From Thermus sediminis (GTDB lineage Bacteria > Deinococcota > Deinococci > Deinococcales > Thermaceae), in contig NZ_QURO01000003.1 in NCBI RefSeq assembly GCF_003426945.1, positions 1 to 64,000 of the forward strand: a stretch of 64,000 nucleotides of DNA, in the 5' to 3' direction. Under the pieces are notes generated by a model. The model was not told the origin of the DNA. It saw only the letters and a program-made list of their open reading frames with translations, and did not search any database. Positions within the stretch are counted from its first letter, which is position 1, and the number at the start of each line of letters is the position of its first letter. A program made the position numbers and the translations under genes. Shown here piece after piece: positions 17,001 to 25,051 of this stretch.

Positions 17001-18948
17001 GCCCCAGGAGATGGTGGGGGGAAGCGTGCGCCCTCCCGCCCTCGAGCTGGCCAACGAGTCCCTCCTCCGGGCCCACATCCACGCGGAGTGGCTCTCTGCC
17101 ACAGGCCTCTCCCTCCGGGAGAGCATAGGGGACACGGTGAACGTCCAGGACCCCTCCCTCCCCCTCGACCCGGAGGTGGGGCGCCAGATCGCCCTTTCCC
17201 CCCAGGCCAGGGCGCGCCTCATGGTCCACCTGAAGCGGATCTTCGCCTACGACTGGGACCGGCTTTCAGGCACGGGCTGGTTTGGGGAGGCCTGGCTGGA
17301 GAGGGTGGTGGATGAGGCTCCCCTGGCCTTTGACCGGGCCTTCGACACCTGGCGCTTCCTCTACCGGGCGGCCATGGAGATGCGGGAACGGGGGCACAGG
17401 CTGGTGGAGTCCAGGCACAAGGAGGAAAGGGAGAGGGGAGAGGCCATGCGCCGGGAAGCGGAGCGCCAACTGAACCTCCTCCTGCAACGGGACGTGGCCA
17501 AGGAGGAGGGGGACTTCTACCCTTACCGCTACCTGGCCTCGGAGGAGTTCCTCCCCGGGTACAACCTCATGGCCCTTCCCGTGCGGGCGTTCATCCCTAG
17601 GGGAGAGGGGGAGTTCCTCCACCGCCCCAGGGAGGTGGCCATTGCGGAGTTCGCCCCTGGGGGTGTGATCTACCACGAGGGGGGGAAGTGGAGGCCCGTG
17701 GCCCTCTACGCCCCTCCTGGGGGGCTCAAGGGCCGCCTCTCCCAGGTCTGGATCTGCAAGGCGTGCCGGCACCTGTCCTCCCGGGAGAAGGAGGTCTGCC
17801 CAGGGTGCCGCGCTCCCCTGGCCGAGAAGGGCGAGCCCGTCCAGGTCCTGGACCTGGTGGGGGTGAGGACCCGGCGGCAGGAGCGCATCACCGCCAACGA
17901 GGAGGAGAGGTTCCGGGGAGGCTACTACCTGGAGGTGGCCTACGAGCTTCTGGAGAGGCGGCGGGCGGTGGCCCACCTGGAGGAGGGTGGCTTTACCTTG
18001 GTCTACGCCCCCTCAGCCCGGATCCACCACATCAACTGCGGCCTTCGGCGGTCCAAGGAGGAGGGCTTCTTCGTGGACCTGGACACCGGGGACCTCCTGG
18101 ACGGGGAGGAGGCCAGAAGGCGCGCTCAGGAGCCGAGGAGTGCGGTGGGGATGGGGAGGGTAGCCCTCCGGGTCCAGGTGGCCCAGAACGCCCTCCTCCT
18201 ACACCTGGGGGAGCTTTTGCAAGGGGAGCCCAGGGAGACCATCCTCTCCTTGGCCCTGGCCCTCAAGCGGGGGATGGAGGTCCACTTCCAGGTGGAGGAG
18301 CAGGAGCTGGGCCTCGTGGAGCTGGGCTCCACCCTCCTCTACTACGAGAGCGCCGAGGGGGGTCTCGGCATCCTTCGGCGCTTGGTGGAAGAGGAAGAGG
18401 CCTTGGCCCAGGTGGCCAGCACCGCCCTTGGGGTGCTCCACTTCTCCCAAGAGGGGGAGGACCTGAGGCCCGACTGTCACCGGGCCTGCCACGAGTGCCT
18501 CCTCTCCTACAGGGACCAGCGCCTGGCCCCCCTTCTCCACCGGCACCTGGCCCTCCCCTACCTGAGGCAGCTCCGAGGGGCTAGGGTCAGGCGCAAAGAG
18601 GGGGGTGGGCGGATGGAGGCCCTCCTGGCCAGGTGCCAGTCCCGGTTAGAGCGGGAGTTCCTCCGCCTCCTGGAGCCCAAGGGCGTCCGCCTACCCGACG
18701 AGGCCCAGTATCGGATCGGGGAGGCCCACACCGTGGTGGACTTCCTCTACCGCCCCAACCTCGTGGTCTACGTGGACGGGCCTCACCACGAGGGGGGTCG
18801 CCAGTCGGGGATCGACGAGCGCCAGCGGAAGGCCCTGCTGGAGCTTGGGTACAGGGTGGTGGTGGTGGGGTACGGGGACCTAGAGGCGGGGGTGGAGGCG
18901 GTGAGGAGGGCGTTGCTAGAGGCCCCTCCCGAAGGGGGGCTCCACTAG
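14023..18948 (+). CDS. giant helicase-DUF1998-nuclease fusion, DruE/DrmAB-like
   Basis: A 1641-residue protein. The N-terminal superfamily 2 helicase shows SGTGSGKS at 110-117, a DELH box near 230, an SAT motif near 265 and QRVGRAGR near 962. The C-terminal half has a cysteine cluster (CKAC and CPGC near 1245-1265) and a DUF1998 region ending in DCHRACHECLLSY near 1484. The last 100 residues add a Vsr/DUF559-like PD-(D/E)XK nuclease (VVDF near 1573, VVYVDG near 1583, then HHE). Helicase plus DUF1998 is the hallmark of Druantia DruE and of the DrmA/DrmB pair of DISARM, and of the MrfA repair helicases. The fused nuclease suggests direct DNA cleavage. It is the last gene of the cassette, five bases after the beta-helix gene. 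No frame break is seen. Confidence 0.8.
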   Translation: MSVFDLHKRAVSEYQDFIRSFVHVADDRLKAYVEERILGEAGHLWPEPLVQLSPAYEPGETVDELAQAGLLHPTTARIFRRADGSPFRLYRHQVEAIRRTREGRSYVLTSGTGSGKSFAYFIPIVDLAVRHPGLKGPLALVVYPMNALVNSQLHALEELQRRYEERYGPFPLRFARYTGQTGEDKRRALRENPPHLLLTNYVMGEYLLTRPEDRALVSPPPSQAPFFLVFDELHTYRGRQGADVALLARRLRARIGERPVLHVGTSATLIAREGATPKERREAVARFASTFFGADIPPEDVVEEVLRPATRGGPPSEEELRAGARTPLPRDLEGFRSHPLARFVEHALGLEGEEGGYRRRRPRPLSQVAEELAKRAGLPPEEAKGLLEEALQVGASLKDHGRPVFAFKLHQFISQTSVVRASLEAPEVREFGHEPFSESGKLLYPLYLCRNCGQDYYAVVEADGRFLPNEALVGGEVEEGEVGYLAFVEDFDPQRDLPEGWFDQRGRLKSPWRERAPRPIRVDLEGRVREEGATEATLFYYQPAPFSLCLRCGADWSGQEREFTKLTYLGSEGRTSATTVLALSLLRKAREVLGEGRDKLLSFTDNRQDASLQAGHFNDFVRSVMVRAALARALEARGALGYEDLAQEVLKALPIPLRGFARNKRLDEGSQAAHQVREAMKDLLRYRLYVDLKRGWRVTQPNLEEVGLLEVAYPYAEDRAFLERVRAGFFPHLSLEHALEAVRFFLDHLRRRLAVETPLLQKEGFERLVRRTAEHLDEFWAIDPYTEIPVLAAAFSPEGGGQVSFSPRSRAGREFEKRFGVSLTPEFLRGFTELLLAHDLLREVEPGLYRIPESALEWRLGDGTPRHDPLRFRGRGEKQANPYFARLYRESAEVLARLEGREHTAQVRPEEREARERRFRGEEEPRLPYLVASPTLELGVDIADLDVVHLRNLPPTPANYAQRVGRAGRQGQPGLVVAFAGAFSHHDRYFFARPQEMVGGSVRPPALELANESLLRAHIHAEWLSATGLSLRESIGDTVNVQDPSLPLDPEVGRQIALSPQARARLMVHLKRIFAYDWDRLSGTGWFGEAWLERVVDEAPLAFDRAFDTWRFLYRAAMEMRERGHRLVESRHKEERERGEAMRREAERQLNLLLQRDVAKEEGDFYPYRYLASEEFLPGYNLMALPVRAFIPRGEGEFLHRPREVAIAEFAPGGVIYHEGGKWRPVALYAPPGGLKGRLSQVWICKACRHLSSREKEVCPGCRAPLAEKGEPVQVLDLVGVRTRRQERITANEEERFRGGYYLEVAYELLERRRAVAHLEEGGFTLVYAPSARIHHINCGLRRSKEEGFFVDLDTGDLLDGEEARRRAQEPRSAVGMGRVALRVQVAQNALLLHLGELLQGEPRETILSLALALKRGMEVHFQVEEQELGLVELGSTLLYYESAEGGLGILRRLVEEEEALAQVASTALGVLHFSQEGEDLRPDCHRACHECLLSYRDQRLAPLLHRHLALPYLRQLRGARVRRKEGGGRMEALLARCQSRLEREFLRLLEPKGVRLPDEAQYRIGEAHTVVDFLYRPNLVVYVDGPHHEGGRQSGIDERQRKALLELGYRVVVVGYGDLEAGVEAVRRALLEAPPEGGLH

Positions 18949-19170
18949 GTTCCGGGCCTTCTCGGGTGAAGAGGGCTTGGGGTAGGACCAGGCCTTGGGC
19001 AGGGGCGGTCTCCCCTAGGCCTTCCCACACCGGGGGGATGCGGCGGGTGGGGACATGCCGGAGGGGCAACCGCCAACCCCCTTGCAGGAGGCCTAGGGGC
19101 CCTGGAGGGGGAGGGATCCCGTGGGACTGGGCTGGATAGGGGGAGGAGCTGGCTCCACCTAAAAGCCCTC

Positions 19171-19603
19171 GAGGAGGCCAAAAAGCCCCGCCACATCCCA
19201 CCTACCCCTTTCAGCCCTCGTCCCAGAGGCCCAGCCCCGCAGGCGGTTTGAGGGCCTCGAGGCCCTCGCCGAGAGCATCCGGGAGAAGGGGGTCCTCCAG
19301 CCCCTCCTGGTGCGCCCCCTGGGGGACGGGCGGTACGCCATCGTGGCCGGGGAGAGGCGGTACCGGGCGGCCCAGATGGCGGGCCTCACCGAGGTCCCGG
19401 TCCGGGTCCTGGAGGTCTCGGAGGGAGAGGCCCGCCTCCTGGCCCTGGTGGAGAACCTAGGGCGGGAGGACCTGAACCCCTACGAGGAGACCCTGGGGGT
19501 GCTGGAGCTCCTGTCGGAAGACTTGGGGAGGCGTAGGGAAGAGGTGGTGGCCCTGGCTGGGTTCCCCTGGAGGAGGTTTTTGACCTGGAGGGGTTGGGCT
19601 TGA
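19171..19603 (+). pseudogene. truncated duplicate of parB
   Basis: Bases 19171-19554 repeat parB bases 4509-4891 almost exactly, with one extra A near 19181 and a G-to-A change near 19203. The match ends at GTGGCCCT; after that the frame runs into unrelated sequence and stops at 19603. The nucleotide-binding box and the iteron-like 17-mer are kept; the palindrome and C-terminal domain are missing. It begins about 220 bases after the last cassette gene, so a long and a short copy of the parB 5-prime region bracket the cassette as direct repeats. Confidence 0.85.
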
Positions 19604-19797
19604 AGAGGAAGCGGGCCTGAGGTGGGCGGCCCTTGGGCAGGAGGGGTTCCGGGACCATACTCCGCCACATCTGTCTAGAAGGTCCATATCGGGGGCTCTG
19701 GCTGGGCGGGTCCCGTTTCCAGGCTTCAGGACCTTACCCACATCCTGCCTGCGTGGTAGATTTCGGAGCCGAAGTTGAGCCATGAAGGCGCTCAAGG

Positions 19798-20783
19798 TTG
19801 CAGAGAGCAGGCTCCACGAGTTCACGGCCCGGTTCGCCGACCTTTTCCCCCGATAAGCGGCTCTTCAGGCGTTTGGAGGAGATGAGCCGAGGCCTCTTGG
19901 CTGCGGGCTCTGCCCGGGTAAGCGAGATGGTGGCTACCCTGCCCTCCCACCTCCAGCGCCCCTTCCACCAGGCCGAAGCCCTCTACCGCTTCCTGGCCAA
20001 CCCCCGGGTGGGGGCCGAGGCCCTCCTGGAGAGGGTGTGCCGGGAGAGCGTCCTGGCCCTGGAGGGGATAGCCCGGGTGGGGAGGAAGCGGGAGACCGGG
20101 TATGAGCTCCTGACCGCGCTGGGGATGGATGTCCAGGGGCGGCTGGTGGGGTACGCCCACCTGGTGGCCTACGGGGAGCGGGGGTTTGCCAGCCTGCCCC
20201 GGGAGGTGGAGCGGGCCATTGCGGGGGCGCGGGGGGTTCTTGGGGGGGGGGCGGCGGCTGGTGTACGTGGCGGACCGGGGTTTTGACGACCGGAAGGTGT
20301 TTGGGCAGGTGCTGGGGTGTGGAGCTTGGGCTGGGATGGAGGGAGGTGGAGGGGCGGAGGCTTCATCTGGTGGTGAGCTGGATACCGGCTTTGGGGAGGC
20401 GGGGGGAGTGGTGGCTTTTGACCAGCTTGGAGGTGAGGGGGGAGAGGGAGGCGCTGCGGGTGGTGGAGATGTACCGGAGGCGGTGGGGGGTGGAGGAGTT
20501 TTTCCGCCTTCTGAGGGCGGGGTTGGGGCTTGAGAGCTTTCAGGTGCGGGGGCTTAGCCGGATTCGCAAGGTGGTGGCTGTTTTGCTGGGGCTGGCGGTG
20601 TTTCTTTGGGAGGTGCGGCGGTCTGGGGGTGTCTTGGAGGGCCTCCTTTTGCGGCTTGGGGGAAAGCTGGGGATAGCCAGTGAGCGGGATGGTCCCTACC
20701 TGCTCTTGCGGGGCTTGGTCCGCCTGCTCAACTACGAGGTCACCAAGGAGGCCTTGGAAGAGGAGGAGGGAAGTTTTGGGTAA
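19798..20783 (+). pseudogene. decayed IS4-type DDE transposase
   Basis: Pieces of one transposase lie in three frames. 19798-20240 carries the N-terminal part (MSRGLLAAGSARVSEMVATL onward). A shift near 20240 leads to LVYVADRGFDDRKVF with a catalytic Asp. A second shift near 20300 leads to EMYRRRWGVEEFFRLLRAGL, which fits the Y-R-E-K signature of the IS4 family. At least two frameshifts make it inactive. The region 19604-19797 before it has no gene; the frame ending at about 19615 ([17 protein letters not shown]) may be the tail of another lost gene. Confidence 0.7.
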
Positions 20784-20799
20784 AGTCCTGCAGGCTTCG

Positions 20800-20834
20800 C
20801 TTGACAAGGCCCTGACACGGGCCTTGTACAAGTA
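20800..20834. promoter_or_regulatory. dyad with Pho-box-like repeat and TTGACA before the first ABC operon
   Basis: CTTGACAAGGCCC and GGGCCTTGTACAAG form a near-perfect dyad around TGACAC. On the minus strand the left half reads GTGTCAG-GGCC-TTGTCAA (20801-20818), two 7-bp repeats 11 bases apart like a PhoB box. TTGACA at 20801 could also be a -35 element. The ATG at 20841 follows within seven bases, so the transcript may be leaderless. Confidence 0.45.
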
Positions 20835-20840
20835 AGCCGT

Positions 20841-21641
20841 ATGCCGCTATGGACGTGGCTCCTCCCCACAGGCATCTTCCTCTTGGCCTTCGCCTACCTC
20901 CCCGCCCTACGGATAGCCCTAGAGGGTTTCCCTGCTCTGCCCAAGCTCCTTAGCGGGGAAAACCTGAACAGTCTGCGAGTAACTCTCCTCTACACCCTCC
21001 TCACCGTGCCCCTCTCCGTGTTGCTGGGGCTTTTGTCCGCCCTGGCTCTAGAGGGGAACAGCCGCTTTCGCCAGTTCCTTCGGGCCCTGGTCTTCCACCC
21101 CGTGGTCCTCCCCACGGTGGCCTTCGCGGCCGTCTTTTTGTATCTCCTAAACCCTTTGGGTCCCTTGCAAGGCTTGCTGCACACCCTCGGGCTCCCGAAC
21201 CCCTTGGGCGATCCCCTGGGGGCCTTCCTGGCGGTGGTCGCGGTGGGGGTGCTCAAGGACATGGGGATCTACATGCTCTTCTACCTGGCGGGCCTGCAGA
21301 ACCTCCCCAAAGAGGTTTTGGACGCTGCCCGTGTAGACGGCGCGGGGCCGGCCACCACCTTTTTCCACGTGACCTGGCCGCTTTTATCCCCAATCACCTT
21401 CTTCGTGGGGGTTATGGCCGCCCTAGGAGCCCTGCGCAATGTGGACCACATCTTTGTCCTCACCAAAGGTGGGCCTGTGGGGGCCACGGACCACCTGCTC
21501 TATAGGGTCTACACCCTGGGGTTTGAGTACTTTGACTTCCCTTCAGCCGCGGCCCTCAGCCTCGCCCTTCTCACGTTGCTCACCCTCCTGGCCCTCGTGG
21601 CCCTGCCTCGCCTGGAAAGGGGCGTGCACTATGACGTTTAG
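20841..21641 (+). CDS. ABC transporter permease, UgpA/MalF type
   Basis: A 266-residue inner-membrane permease of the carbohydrate/glycerol-phosphate (CUT1) class with about six hydrophobic segments. The EAA loop that docks the ATPase is visible (DAARVDGAGPATTFFHVTWP, about residues 158-177). The first helix (LLPTGIFLLAFAYLPAL) starts at once after the ATG. It pairs with the next permease; the two genes overlap by 11 bases. No ATP-binding subunit is encoded in this three-gene operon, so it must borrow one. The Pho-box-like element just upstream suggests uptake of an organophosphate rather than a plain sugar; this is an inference. Confidence 0.8.
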   Translation: MPLWTWLLPTGIFLLAFAYLPALRIALEGFPALPKLLSGENLNSLRVTLLYTLLTVPLSVLLGLLSALALEGNSRFRQFLRALVFHPVVLPTVAFAAVFLYLLNPLGPLQGLLHTLGLPNPLGDPLGAFLAVVAVGVLKDMGIYMLFYLAGLQNLPKEVLDAARVDGAGPATTFFHVTWPLLSPITFFVGVMAALGALRNVDHIFVLTKGGPVGATDHLLYRVYTLGFEYFDFPSAAALSLALLTLLTLLALVALPRLERGVHYDV

Positions 21642-22491
21642 AGTGTCCCGTCACCTGGCGAGGGTGGGACGGCCTGGCCTGCGGGCGTTGGGGCGGTTCC
21701 TGCGAGAGGCCCCCGCCCTTTTCGTGGCCCTCCCCTTTCTAGCCTTGGCTGGCTTCACCTTCTTGGCCGCCTTCACCCCCACCGCGAATCTCAACCGAGG
21801 GGAGGTGGGGCCCTTTACCCTGGAGAACCTGAGGCTTGCTTGGAGCTCCGCAGACTTCCCTCGGCTGTACCTCAATACCACCCTTTTTGTCTTCGGCCTT
21901 CTCCTGGTGCAGCTTTTCACCGTGACCACCGCGGGTTTCGCCCTGGCCCAGCTTTCAGGGGCGGCCCAGAACTGGACTTTCCACGCAATCCTCCTGCAGC
22001 TTTTCCTCCCCGCTTCCGCCCTCATTCTGCCCAACTTCCTTACCCTCAAAGCCCTAGGGCTCACCGATACCTTGACGGGACTCGCCCTGCCCTACGTAGC
22101 CTCGGCCACCGGAGCTTTCCTCCTGCGACAGGGGTTCCGGCAGATTCCCCGGGAACTCATCGAAGCGGCCGTGATGGATGGGGCCACCCCCTGGCAGGTT
22201 ATGGCGCGGGTGCTATTGCCCCTGGTCCGGCCCCACCTGGCGGCCTTCAGCCTGGTGAGCCTGGTCTACCACTGGAACGAGTTTCTCTGGCCCCTTGTGG
22301 TGGTGCAAAGCCCGGAGAAGCGGGTGCTCTCCCTGGGATTCGCCAGCTTCACCCGCTCCGCCGAAAGCGGCATGGAGTGGGGGCTGATCGCAGCGGGGGC
22401 CATCCTCGTAGGGGCTCCCATGTTGCTGGCCTTCGCCCTTTTCCAGAGGGCTTTCGTGGAGTCCTTTGCCCGAAGTGGGCTGAAAGGATAG
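21631..22491 (+). CDS. ABC transporter permease, UgpE/MalG type
   Basis: A 286-residue second permease of the CUT1 transporter. ATG 21631 overlaps the end of the first permease and gives an N-terminus (MTFRVSRHLARVGRP) followed by the first membrane helix; longer upstream frames read antisense-like sequence. The EAA motif is EAAVMDGATPWQVMARVLLP near residues 174-193. About six helices are expected. It forms the membrane channel with its neighbour, and the binding-protein gene follows after ten bases. Confidence 0.8.
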   Translation: MTFRVSRHLARVGRPGLRALGRFLREAPALFVALPFLALAGFTFLAAFTPTANLNRGEVGPFTLENLRLAWSSADFPRLYLNTTLFVFGLLLVQLFTVTTAGFALAQLSGAAQNWTFHAILLQLFLPASALILPNFLTLKALGLTDTLTGLALPYVASATGAFLLRQGFRQIPRELIEAAVMDGATPWQVMARVLLPLVRPHLAAFSLVSLVYHWNEFLWPLVVVQSPEKRVLSLGFASFTRSAESGMEWGLIAAGAILVGAPMLLAFALFQRAFVESFARSGLKG

Positions 22492-22501
22492 GGAGGTGGT
22501 T

Positions 22502-23794
22502 ATGCGGAAAGGATGGCAGAAGTGGTTGTCGGCGGCGATCCTAGTCTTAGGTCCGGCCTTGGCCCAGAAGACCACCATCACCTTCTACTACCCGGTGGGG
22601 GTGGCTGGGCCGCTCGCGCGGTTCATAGAGTCCTACGTGGCTGAGTTCACCAGGAGAAACCCCGACATCGAGGTCAAGACGGTATTCGGTGGAAACTACG
22701 AGGAAAACCAGGCCAAGGTGTTGGCTGCCATCAGGGGGGGTACCCCTCCAGACACCGCCATTCTCCTCTCCCAGCAGCTTTTCACGCTCCTTTCCCTGGA
22801 TGCCATCGAACCCTTTGACCCTTACATCGCCAAGGATCGGGAGCTTCAGCAGGCGGTGGCAGACTTCTTCCCCGCCTTCATGATGAACTCCACCCATGGG
22901 GGCAAGGTTTACAGCCTCCCCTTCCAACGCTCCACCCCCATCCTGTACTACAACAAGGAGGCCTTCAGGGAGGCGGGCCTAGACCCTGAGAAGCCCCCTG
23001 CCTCCTGGGATGAGTTGGTGGAGTATGCCAAAAAGCTCACCAAGCGGGATGCCCGGGGCCGGGTGGTGCGCTATGGGGTAGCCATTCCCACCGAGAATCG
23101 CTCCACTTGGTTGTTGGAGGGCCTCGTCATCCAGGCGGGCGGCCTGCTCTACGACCCACAGGGCGAGGGGTGTAAGGTGCTGGTGAACACCGAGGCGGTT
23201 CGCCAGAGCATGCAGTTCAAGCGGGATTTGGCTGCACAGCATGGGGTGAGCCCGGAGGGGGCGATCGCCTGGGGGACCACCCCTGGGGACTTCGCTGCGG
23301 GCAGGGTGGCCATGATCTACCACTCCACGGGCTCCTTGGGCTTCATCCGAACCAACGCCCGTTTTCCCTTCGGGACCGCCTTTTTGCCCAAGAAGGTGCG
23401 GTATGGGACGCCCACCGGCGGGGCCAACTTCTACCTGTTCAAAGGCGCCGACCCGGCCAAACGGGAGGCCACCTTGCGCTTCATCAAGTTCATGGTCAGC
23501 CCTGAACTCCAGGCCCGCTGGAGCTTGGACTCGGGCTACGTGGCCGCCCGCCAGTCCAGCTGGAGCCTGCCCCTCATGCAGGAATACCTGAAGCAGTGGC
23601 CTCAGGCCCTCACCGCCCGGGAGCAGCTTGCCTACGCCAAGGCCGAGCTTCCGGTCTACAACCTGCAGCAGGTCAAGGACATCATCGCGGAGGCGGAGCA
23701 GGCCGTGGTTCTGGGCCGGAGGGACGTTCGGACGGCGGTCCGCGAGGCCCAGGCCCGCGTGGACCAAGCCCTAGCCCCCTTCTGCCGGAATTAG
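22502..23794 (+). CDS. ABC transporter substrate-binding protein, UgpB-like
   Basis: A 430-residue periplasmic solute-binding protein of family 1. MRKGWQKWL and a hydrophobic stretch ending ALAQ form a signal peptide cleaved near residue 22. The mature start TTITFYYPVGVAGPLARFI resembles glycerol-3-phosphate binding UgpB proteins. ATG 22502 is preferred over GTG 22496 because GGGAGG lies seven bases before it. It is the last gene of the operon, and a hairpin terminator follows 14 bases later. The ligand cannot be fixed from sequence; glycerol-phosphate, a phosphodiester or a sugar are all possible. Confidence 0.8.
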   Translation: MRKGWQKWLSAAILVLGPALAQKTTITFYYPVGVAGPLARFIESYVAEFTRRNPDIEVKTVFGGNYEENQAKVLAAIRGGTPPDTAILLSQQLFTLLSLDAIEPFDPYIAKDRELQQAVADFFPAFMMNSTHGGKVYSLPFQRSTPILYYNKEAFREAGLDPEKPPASWDELVEYAKKLTKRDARGRVVRYGVAIPTENRSTWLLEGLVIQAGGLLYDPQGEGCKVLVNTEAVRQSMQFKRDLAAQHGVSPEGAIAWGTTPGDFAAGRVAMIYHSTGSLGFIRTNARFPFGTAFLPKKVRYGTPTGGANFYLFKGADPAKREATLRFIKFMVSPELQARWSLDSGYVAARQSSWSLPLMQEYLKQWPQALTAREQLAYAKAELPVYNLQQVKDIIAEAEQAVVLGRRDVRTAVREAQARVDQALAPFCRN

Positions 23795-23807
23795 GCGATG
23801 GCTCTAC

Positions 23808-23833
23808 GCCGCCCCGAAGCCCCTCGGGGCGGC
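23808..23833 (+). terminator. hairpin terminator of the first ABC operon
   Basis: GCCGCCCCGA, loop AGCCCC, TCGGGGCGGC: a perfect 10-bp stem 14 bases after the binding-protein stop, followed by TTGGTCCTTTCC. It has no strong T-run, as is common in high-GC genomes. Confidence 0.65.
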
Positions 23834-24133
23834 TTGGTCCTTTCCTGAAAACCTGGGATGGAGCCCCAACGCACGCCCCAACGGAGGTTTAAATCCTTCC
23901 TGGAATTACTTTATTAAAGGAACGTGATGAGCCCGAGCCTCGGGCTCCAAAGTGTGGCCTCAACTGGCGGGCCCACCCTTAGGGGAAAGGGAGGATAGAC
24001 CCTGTCGGGGAGGACGTACCCGCATAAGGCGAGCGGGATGGCCTACCACGGCTCTATCCAAATTCGCACGCCCACCCTGCCCATCGAGGCGGCGCCCCAA
24101 GCTGGAGGATTCGGCCAGGGGTCCCCACGGGGC
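23834..24133. other. gap between convergent ABC operons
   Basis: No gene seen. It holds a short AT-rich stretch (23886-23925) and a second hairpin GAGCCCGA-GCC-TCGGGCTC (23929-23947), which may terminate transcription from either side. Confidence 0.4.
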
Positions 24134-25051
24134 CTAAGGGAGCTCCCCATTGGGGAAGCGCCGTGCCTGGGCCAGCCCTAGGTGGACCCTCTCCCCAGGG
24201 CTGGCCTCGAGGCGGACCCAGGCCTCCCCCTGGGGCAGGCGCACCCGGCAGAGGACCTCTCCCCGGACCTCCCGCCGCTCCAGGACCAGGGCCTCCAGGG
24301 GGCCTCCCGGGGCCACCTCCTCGTAGCGGAAGGCCAGGAGGTGGCCGTCCTCCGGGAGGAGGTTGGCCCGGCCAAAGGCCAGGAAGGCGGCCAGGGTCCT
24401 TGGCTCCCGGTAGAGCCTCTGGGGGGTATCCACCTCCAGGAGCCTCCCCTCGGACATCACCCCCACCCGGTCCCCCAGGAGCATGGCCTCCTCGGGGTCG
24501 TGGGTCACGTGGATGGCGGTGACGCCCGCCTCCTTGAGGAGGGCGCGGACCTCGAGCCTGAGCCTCTCCCGGAGGACCGGGTCCAAGGCGCTGTAGGGTT
24601 CGTCCAGGAGGATCACCTGGGGCCTACGGGCCAGGGCCCGGGCCAGGGCCACCCGCTGCCGCTGGCCTCCGGAGAGTTCCTGGGGCCTGCGCCCCTCGAG
24701 GCCCCCGAGCCCTACCCGCTCCAGGAGGGCCAGGGCCTCCTGGGGATCCGGCTTCGGCATGACCAGGAGGAGGTGTTCCAGGGCCGTGAGGTGGGGCCAG
24801 AGGCCCAGGTCCTGGAACACGTAGGCTACCGCCCTGCGCTCTGGCGGCATCCGGGTCACCTCCCGGCCCCCCAGCAGAATCCGGCCCCGGTCGGGAAGGA
24901 GGAGGCCCGCCACCAGGTTGAGGAGGGTGCTCTTCCCGCTCCCTGAGGGGCCTAGGAGGGCCAGCACCTCCCCCTCCGCCACCTCCAGGTCCACCCCGAA
25001 GACCCCTTGGCCGGGGGCGAACGCCTTCACCAGGCCCTGGAGGCTCACCAT
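24134..25051 (-). CDS. ABC transporter ATPase, AfuC/FbpC/PotA type
   Basis: A 305-residue ATP-binding subunit. Walker [10 protein letters not shown] lies near residue 33, the signature [15 protein letters not shown] near 127, Walker B VILLDEP and the H-loop VTHD follow in order. A C-terminal extension of about 80 residues forms the TOBE-like regulatory domain. ATG 25051 is chosen because AGGAGG precedes it and an earlier in-frame start would add a non-homologous tail; it overlaps the permease gene by seven bases. It is the only ATPase among the three transporters here, so it might also serve the two operons that lack one. Confidence 0.85.
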   Translation of the reverse strand: MVSLQGLVKAFAPGQGVFGVDLEVAEGEVLALLGPSGSGKSTLLNLVAGLLLPDRGRILLGGREVTRMPPERRAVAYVFQDLGLWPHLTALEHLLLVMPKPDPQEALALLERVGLGGLEGRRPQELSGGQRQRVALARALARRPQVILLDEPYSALDPVLRERLRLEVRALLKEAGVTAIHVTHDPEEAMLLGDRVGVMSEGRLLEVDTPQRLYREPRTLAAFLAFGRANLLPEDGHLLAFRYEEVAPGGPLEALVLERREVRGEVLCRVRLPQGEAWVRLEASPGERVHLGLAQARRFPNGELP

